NCBI RefSeq assembly: GCF_001719615.1
Contig: NZ_MDVX01000009.1
Span: forward strand, 62,001-126,000
Reading direction: 5' to 3'
Source of the DNA: Neptunicoccus sediminis
GTDB taxonomy: Bacteria; Pseudomonadota; Alphaproteobacteria; Rhodobacterales; Rhodobacteraceae
Length of the DNA stretch: 64,000 nucleotides
Shown one piece after another: positions 61,452 through 64,000 of this stretch. Every line of letters begins with the position of its first letter. The stretch's first letter is position 1. Under the pieces are notes generated by a model that worked only from the letters and a program-made list of their open reading frames with translations, made no database searches and was not told the DNA's origin. A program made the translations under genes and the position numbers.

Positions 61452-62282
61452 TCAGGAACACCCTATGGCACTGCGGCTGGCCTGTGCTTCGCCCACGATA
61501 GAGGCGGCCGGATAGCGGATCGGTACCTCGGCAAGCATCAGGCACGCCTCTTCCTGCTGGCCCAACTCTTTCAGGCTCAGCCCCAAACGATAAAGCGCAT
61601 CCGGTGCTTTGGTGCCTTCAGGTGCGCCGCTGAAACTCTCAAGGAAACTACGTGCCGCCCCGTCCCAATTGCTCTGCGCGGCCAGGGCTGCCCCTTTCCA
61701 GTAATGGGCTTCACCGGTCAAAGGGCCACCGGGAAAATTGGACACGAGCGTATCAAACTGGGCGGCGGCACTGGCATAATCCTGTGCTTCAAAAGCCGCC
61801 ATCGCCCGCTGGAACGTGTCTTGTTCTGTGCTGGTGGTCCCGGCTGCCGCGCCACCTTGGGTGTTGCCACCCGTAGAAACCGGAGTCCGCGGACGTGTCG
61901 TCACTTTCCCGCCCAAAGGCGCGGCCCGGTCAAGCGTGCTGACGTCACAGCTGGCTTCCATCTCGCAAAGGCGGAACTCAAGATCACCGATCCGGTTGGT
62001 GCCATCGCTGACAATGCTCTCGATCCAGAACTGTTTTTCTTCAATCGCGCCGGTCAGACGCCGCATCTCGGCTTCCAGCGCGTCAATCCGTTGCAGGGCC
62101 GGGGCGTTGCTGCTGCTCTGGGATGCTGCTCCTGTGGTGGACAGCTCCCGTTTCATCGACACAATATCTGCGTAAAGGAACTCCAGCTCCTGCCGGATAT
62201 CCGCCAGCGTTTCACCGTCTTGCGCCTGCGCGCCCAGAGGCGTCAAAACCGCCGCTACCAAGATTGCCCGCAAAATCCGCAT
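61452..62282 (-). CDS. ybgF: Tol-Pal associated periplasmic protein YbgF/CpoB
   Basis: Periplasmic protein, 276 aa. Signal peptide MRILRAILVAAVLTPLGAQA in the start chosen (62282, with GGGGAA 8 nt upstream), then a coiled coil (ADIRQELEFLYADIVSMKREL) and a C-terminal TPR domain (FQRAMAAFEAQDYASAAAQF, HYWKGAALAAQSNWDGAA, ALYRLGLSLKELGQ). YbgF/CpoB links Tol energy to peptidoglycan synthesis by PBP1B in E. coli. Two upstream in-frame ATGs would put extra residues before the signal. Directly after pal. Confidence 0.92.
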   Translation of the reverse strand: MRILRAILVAAVLTPLGAQAQDGETLADIRQELEFLYADIVSMKRELSTTGAASQSSSNAPALQRIDALEAEMRRLTGAIEEKQFWIESIVSDGTNRIGDLEFRLCEMEASCDVSTLDRAAPLGGKVTTRPRTPVSTGGNTQGGAAAGTTSTEQDTFQRAMAAFEAQDYASAAAQFDTLVSNFPGGPLTGEAHYWKGAALAAQSNWDGAARSFLESFSGAPEGTKAPDALYRLGLSLKELGQQEEACLMLAEVPIRYPAASIVGEAQASRSAIGCS

Positions 62283-62355
62283 CTTCAATGTTCCCCAAAT
62301 ACTCATGAACGCGCCGTTAGCAGGGCTCCGCAAACGGCGCAAATTCCAGTCCGGT

Positions 62356-62868
62356 TTAGCTGGTCAGTCCGGTTGCCACCAAAGTGACCGCGCGACGGTT
62401 CTTAGACCAGCATGCTTCGTTCGAGCAGATCGCCAATGGACGTTCCTTACCGTAAGTCACCGTGTCGATCCGGCTTTCGGTCACACCGCGACTGACGAGA
62501 TAATCCCGAACGGAATTGGCACGACGGGCGCCGAGTGCGAGGTTGTATTCCCGCGTTCCGGTTTCATCCGCATGGCCTTCGATTGTGACCGAATAGGTGC
62601 CATTCTGCTGCAACCAGTTTGCCTGCGCATCCAGTGTCTGCATCGCCACAGGTGTCAGCGTGTGCTGGTCCACCAGAAACAAAACGCGGTCCCCGATGGT
62701 CTGGTTGAAATAGGCCACCGACGTTGGATCATTCACCCCGACACCTGCCCCGTTTGCATTGGGGTTCGCGCCGTTGTATCCGGTGTCATCGCCGGTTTTC
62801 GGGCGCATGTCACAGGCCGCAAGGGCCGTCACACAGGCCAGCATCAGGCCGATTTTAGTCAATTTCAT
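62356..62868 (-). CDS. pal: Peptidoglycan-associated lipoprotein Pal
   Basis: Outer-membrane lipoprotein, 170 aa. The lipobox is LAAC near residues 16-19 after MKLTKIGLMLACVTA; the OmpA-like peptidoglycan-binding domain follows (DQHTLTPVAMQTLDAQANW, IEGHADETGTREYNLALGARRA, TYGKERPLA). AAGGATG precedes the ATG at 62868. It completes the Tol-Pal envelope bridge with TolB encoded upstream. Confidence 0.96.
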   Translation of the reverse strand: MKLTKIGLMLACVTALAACDMRPKTGDDTGYNGANPNANGAGVGVNDPTSVAYFNQTIGDRVLFLVDQHTLTPVAMQTLDAQANWLQQNGTYSVTIEGHADETGTREYNLALGARRANSVRDYLVSRGVTESRIDTVTYGKERPLAICSNEACWSKNRRAVTLVATGLTS

Positions 62869-62970
62869 CTGCTCATCCTTTCGTTCATTAGCGTCTCGGG
62901 CGCTTTGGAACCACGCTAAAATCATTGCATCTATAGCAGTTCTTTTACCTTATGGGAAACGCCCTGTCAC

Positions 62971-64000
62971 CTACTCCAACAGGCCCGACCATGCCGGGTC
63001 AGAGGCATAGGTGGGTGTAGTAATCCTGCGCAGGTTCTGCCCTGTCACATCCATTGAAAACAGCGCCGGAGCACCGCTTTCCCCTTGGGTTTCACGGAAG
63101 AACATGATGACCCGACCGTTCGGAGACCACGTCGGTCCTTCATCAAGAAACGATCCGGTCAGCAGTTTTTCCTGACTGCCATCGGTGCGCATCACGCCAA
63201 TGTGAAACCGTCCGCCGCTGATATTGGTAAAGGCAATCAGATCGCCGCGCGGCGACCAGACCGGCGTGCCGTAACGACCCGGACCAAAGCTGATCCGTTT
63301 CGCCTCACCGCCGGTGGCAGGCATGACGTAAATCTGCTGTCCGCCGCCGCGATCGCTCTCAAATACGATCTGGGTGCCATCGGGACTGAAGCTCGGCGCG
63401 GTTTCAATCGCGGGAGAGTTGGTCAGCTGGGTTTTCTGGCCGGTGGCAATATCAAAGGTATAAATATCCGAGTTGCCACCGTTGCTGAGCGACATAATCA
63501 CCTTGCGGCCATCCGGACTGAAGCGGGGCGCAAAGGTCATATCCTGACCGGCGGCATCAAGGGCGCGTCGGGACAGGGTATCCACATTCATCAGGAACAC
63601 CTGCGGCACGCCGGTTTCATAGGTGGTATAGATGATTTCCCGCGCATTGGGCGAAAACCGCGGCGCAAGGACAATATCCTCGCTGCCGGTCAGATAACGC
63701 ACATTTGCACCGTCGTAATCCATGACCGCCACCCGTTTCTTGCGGTCGTTCTTGGGGCCTTCCTCTGCCACGTAGGCCACGCGGCTGTCGAAATAGGGGT
63801 CTTCACCCGTCAGCCGGCTGTAGATGACATCCGCAACCTTGTGGCTCATGCGGCGCCAGCTCTGGCTGCTGGCGGCAAATTGCACGCCCTCAAGCTGTTC
63901 CTGCCCGAACACATCATACAGGCGGAATTTCACCACCATCTGGTTGTTTTCCGTCAGGCTGACCGCCCCCGTCACCAAGGCTTGCGCGTTGATGGCCTTC
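62971..64000 (-). CDS. tolB: Tol-Pal system beta-propeller protein TolB (partial)
   Basis: C-terminal part of TolB; the frame remains open to the right edge, so the 5' end with the signal peptide lies outside. Visible are the end of the N-terminal domain ([28 protein letters not shown]-like text) and the WD40-like propeller with repeated blades: [73 protein letters not shown]. TolB docks on Pal. An internal GTG at 63978 is not a real start. About 103 nt separate it from pal. Confidence 0.96.
   Translation of the reverse strand, partial: KAINAQALVTGAVSLTENNQMVVKFRLYDVFGQEQLEGVQFAASSQSWRRMSHKVADVIYSRLTGEDPYFDSRVAYVAEEGPKNDRKKRVAVMDYDGANVRYLTGSEDIVLAPRFSPNAREIIYTTYETGVPQVFLMNVDTLSRRALDAAGQDMTFAPRFSPDGRKVIMSLSNGGNSDIYTFDIATGQKTQLTNSPAIETAPSFSPDGTQIVFESDRGGGQQIYVMPATGGEAKRISFGPGRYGTPVWSPRGDLIAFTNISGGRFHIGVMRTDGSQEKLLTGSFLDEGPTWSPNGRVIMFFRETQGESGAPALFSMDVTGQNLRRITTPTYASDPAWSGLLE

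Noticed and set aside
1-64000. CRISPR arrays, prophage or insertion sequences
   Set aside because: No regularly spaced repeats, phage structural genes, integrases or transposases are seen in the window.

Overview
The window is a continuous piece of an alphaproteobacterial chromosome, most likely from the Rhodobacteraceae (roseobacter group). The evidence is an F0 ATP synthase operon (atpI-atpB-atpE-atpX-atpF) with a separate b' subunit and no F1 genes beside it, the tolB-pal-ybgF-tilS-ftsH order, paired Lin0512 proteins, an Lhr-like helicase with PdeM, and moderately high GC with short intergenic gaps. I see no phage, insertion sequence, CRISPR array, rRNA or tRNA. Most of the window is core genome on both strands.

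Layout. 0-6.9 kb: a patatin-like lipoprotein (+), then a minus-strand operon of AI-2E permease, Hda-like DnaA homologue, polyphosphate kinase and Ppx/GppA phosphatase. 6.9-16 kb: two Lin0512 proteins, NAD kinase, glyA, an FAD oxidoreductase divergent from a MerR regulator, a nucleotidyl cyclase-FHA protein, two M16 peptidase-type proteins and a TetR regulator. 16-22 kb: a small lipoprotein, homoserine dehydrogenase, the convergent F0 operon, and a LysR regulator divergent from a DUF1127 protein. 22-29.4 kb: assorted small metabolic, RNA-modification (rimO), stress (csbD) and envelope (L,D-transpeptidase) genes, with a cluster of palindromic repeats at 26.2-26.5 kb. 29.8-31.2 kb: the two subunits of a 3-oxoacid CoA-transferase, preceded by an unusual AT-rich structured element.

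31.3-35.8 kb holds the most interesting metabolic set: a flippase-like membrane protein, a DprE1-like FAD oxidoreductase, a DprE2-like SDR and, convergent with them, a HAD-UbiA fusion. Together these match the steps that make polyprenyl-phosphoryl-D-arabinofuranose, best known from mycobacterial arabinan synthesis. 35.8-50.4 kb is a Tad (Flp) pilus locus: lytic transglycosylase, Flp pilin, CpaB, secretin, OmpA-type lipoprotein, TadZ, TadA, TadB, TadC, two TPR lipoproteins and prepilin peptidase. A large GT-C-like membrane protein and a MoxR-type AAA ATPase follow. Several hairpins split the locus into probable separate transcripts.

50.4-64 kb: a hydroxyisobutyrate dehydrogenase-like protein, the Lhr-like helicase and PdeM of the ligase-associated DNA damage set, folD and fhs (one-carbon metabolism, thematically linked to glyA), a MOSC protein, and ftsH-tilS-ybgF-pal-tolB on the minus strand, with tolB running off the right edge.

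Possible novelties, all needing comparison across genomes: the arabinofuranose-donor cluster and a possible acceptor transferase in the Tad locus; a 96-bp inverted-repeat element upstream of scoA; an inverted pair of REP-like palindromes; a short CAAATATCC box just downstream of four stop codons; and a cyclase domain whose base-recognition lysine is replaced by histidine.
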